This document shows positions 6,330-6,384 of a stretch of 6,384 nucleotides of DNA, one piece after another. The stretch covers positions 1 to 6,384 of the forward strand of contig JABMQV010000364.1 in assembly GCA_013203065.1 (NCBI GenBank), read 5' to 3'. The position numbers and the translations under genes were made by a program. This DNA comes from Desulfobacteraceae bacterium (GTDB lineage: Bacteria > Desulfobacterota > DSM-4660 > Desulfatiglandales > Desulfatiglandaceae). The first letter of the stretch is position 1. The number at the start of each line of letters is the position of its first letter. The notes under the pieces were generated by a model that saw nothing but the letters and a program-made list of their open reading frames with translations, had not been told where the DNA came from and made no database searches.

Positions 6330-6384
6330 ATGGTCCTAGATTTAAGGATTGTTGAAGAAACTACAAGTCTCAAACGGGCGGTTA
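6330..6384 (+). CDS. Possible start of another gene (partial, unrecognised)
   Basis: An ATG at 6330, directly preceded by an in-frame TAG, opens a frame that runs to the window edge and gives 18 codons beginning MVLDLRIVEETTSLKRAV. The peptide looks like a plausible amphipathic N-terminus, but no Shine-Dalgarno is visible and 18 codons can stay open by chance. An overlapping frame from TTG 6349 is also open to the edge. I do not recognise a family. Confidence 0.2.
   Translation, partial: MVLDLRIVEETTSLKRAV

Noticed and set aside
6302..6330. Promoter candidate TTGCAG / TATAGA with 17-nt spacing
   Set aside because: The -35 matches only three of six bases and there is no certain gene downstream within the window.

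Overview
The window carries a compact run of same-strand (+) housekeeping genes that is most consistent with a deltaproteobacterium in the wide sense (Desulfobacterota or relatives). The reasons are the moderate GC content, a DHH-CBS-nucleotidyltransferase fusion protein, and the order tRNA nucleotidyltransferase, trpS, scpA, scpB, rluB-like. This placement is inferred from gene content and protein features recalled from memory; no search was run.

Layout. Bases 1-188 are the last 61 codons of a hydantoinase A / acetone carboxylase-type subunit, metabolically unrelated to what follows. Bases 189-533 hold no convincing gene. They contain a large nested inverted repeat built from 8-bp units (227-418), a terminator-like hairpin (441-470), and a weak promoter candidate (474-501) with a Shine-Dalgarno sequence for the next gene. 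Bases 534-3236 encode a 900-residue protein that joins a DHH/DHHA1 phosphoesterase, two CBS domains and a class II tRNA nucleotidyltransferase. A perfect 24-bp palindrome covers its stop codon. From 3290 to 6292 trpS, scpA, scpB and an rluB-like pseudouridine synthase gene overlap head to tail (17, 29 and about 59 nt), so they are almost certainly co-transcribed and translationally coupled. The last 92 bases are mostly intergenic and may hold the start of another gene.

How the genes work together. The cluster joins tRNA 3'-end synthesis or repair, tRNA-Trp charging, the kleisin and partner subunits of the SMC-ScpAB chromosome complex, and 23S rRNA pseudouridylation. That is a growth-linked set rather than one pathway. 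The most notable points are a four-cysteine pattern in TrpRS matching the iron-sulfur type known from Thermotoga maritima, the apparently intact phosphoesterase fused to a tRNA 3'-end polymerase, and the octamer-built inverted repeat upstream. I see no phage, transposase, CRISPR or defence genes, and no clearly new multi-gene system.
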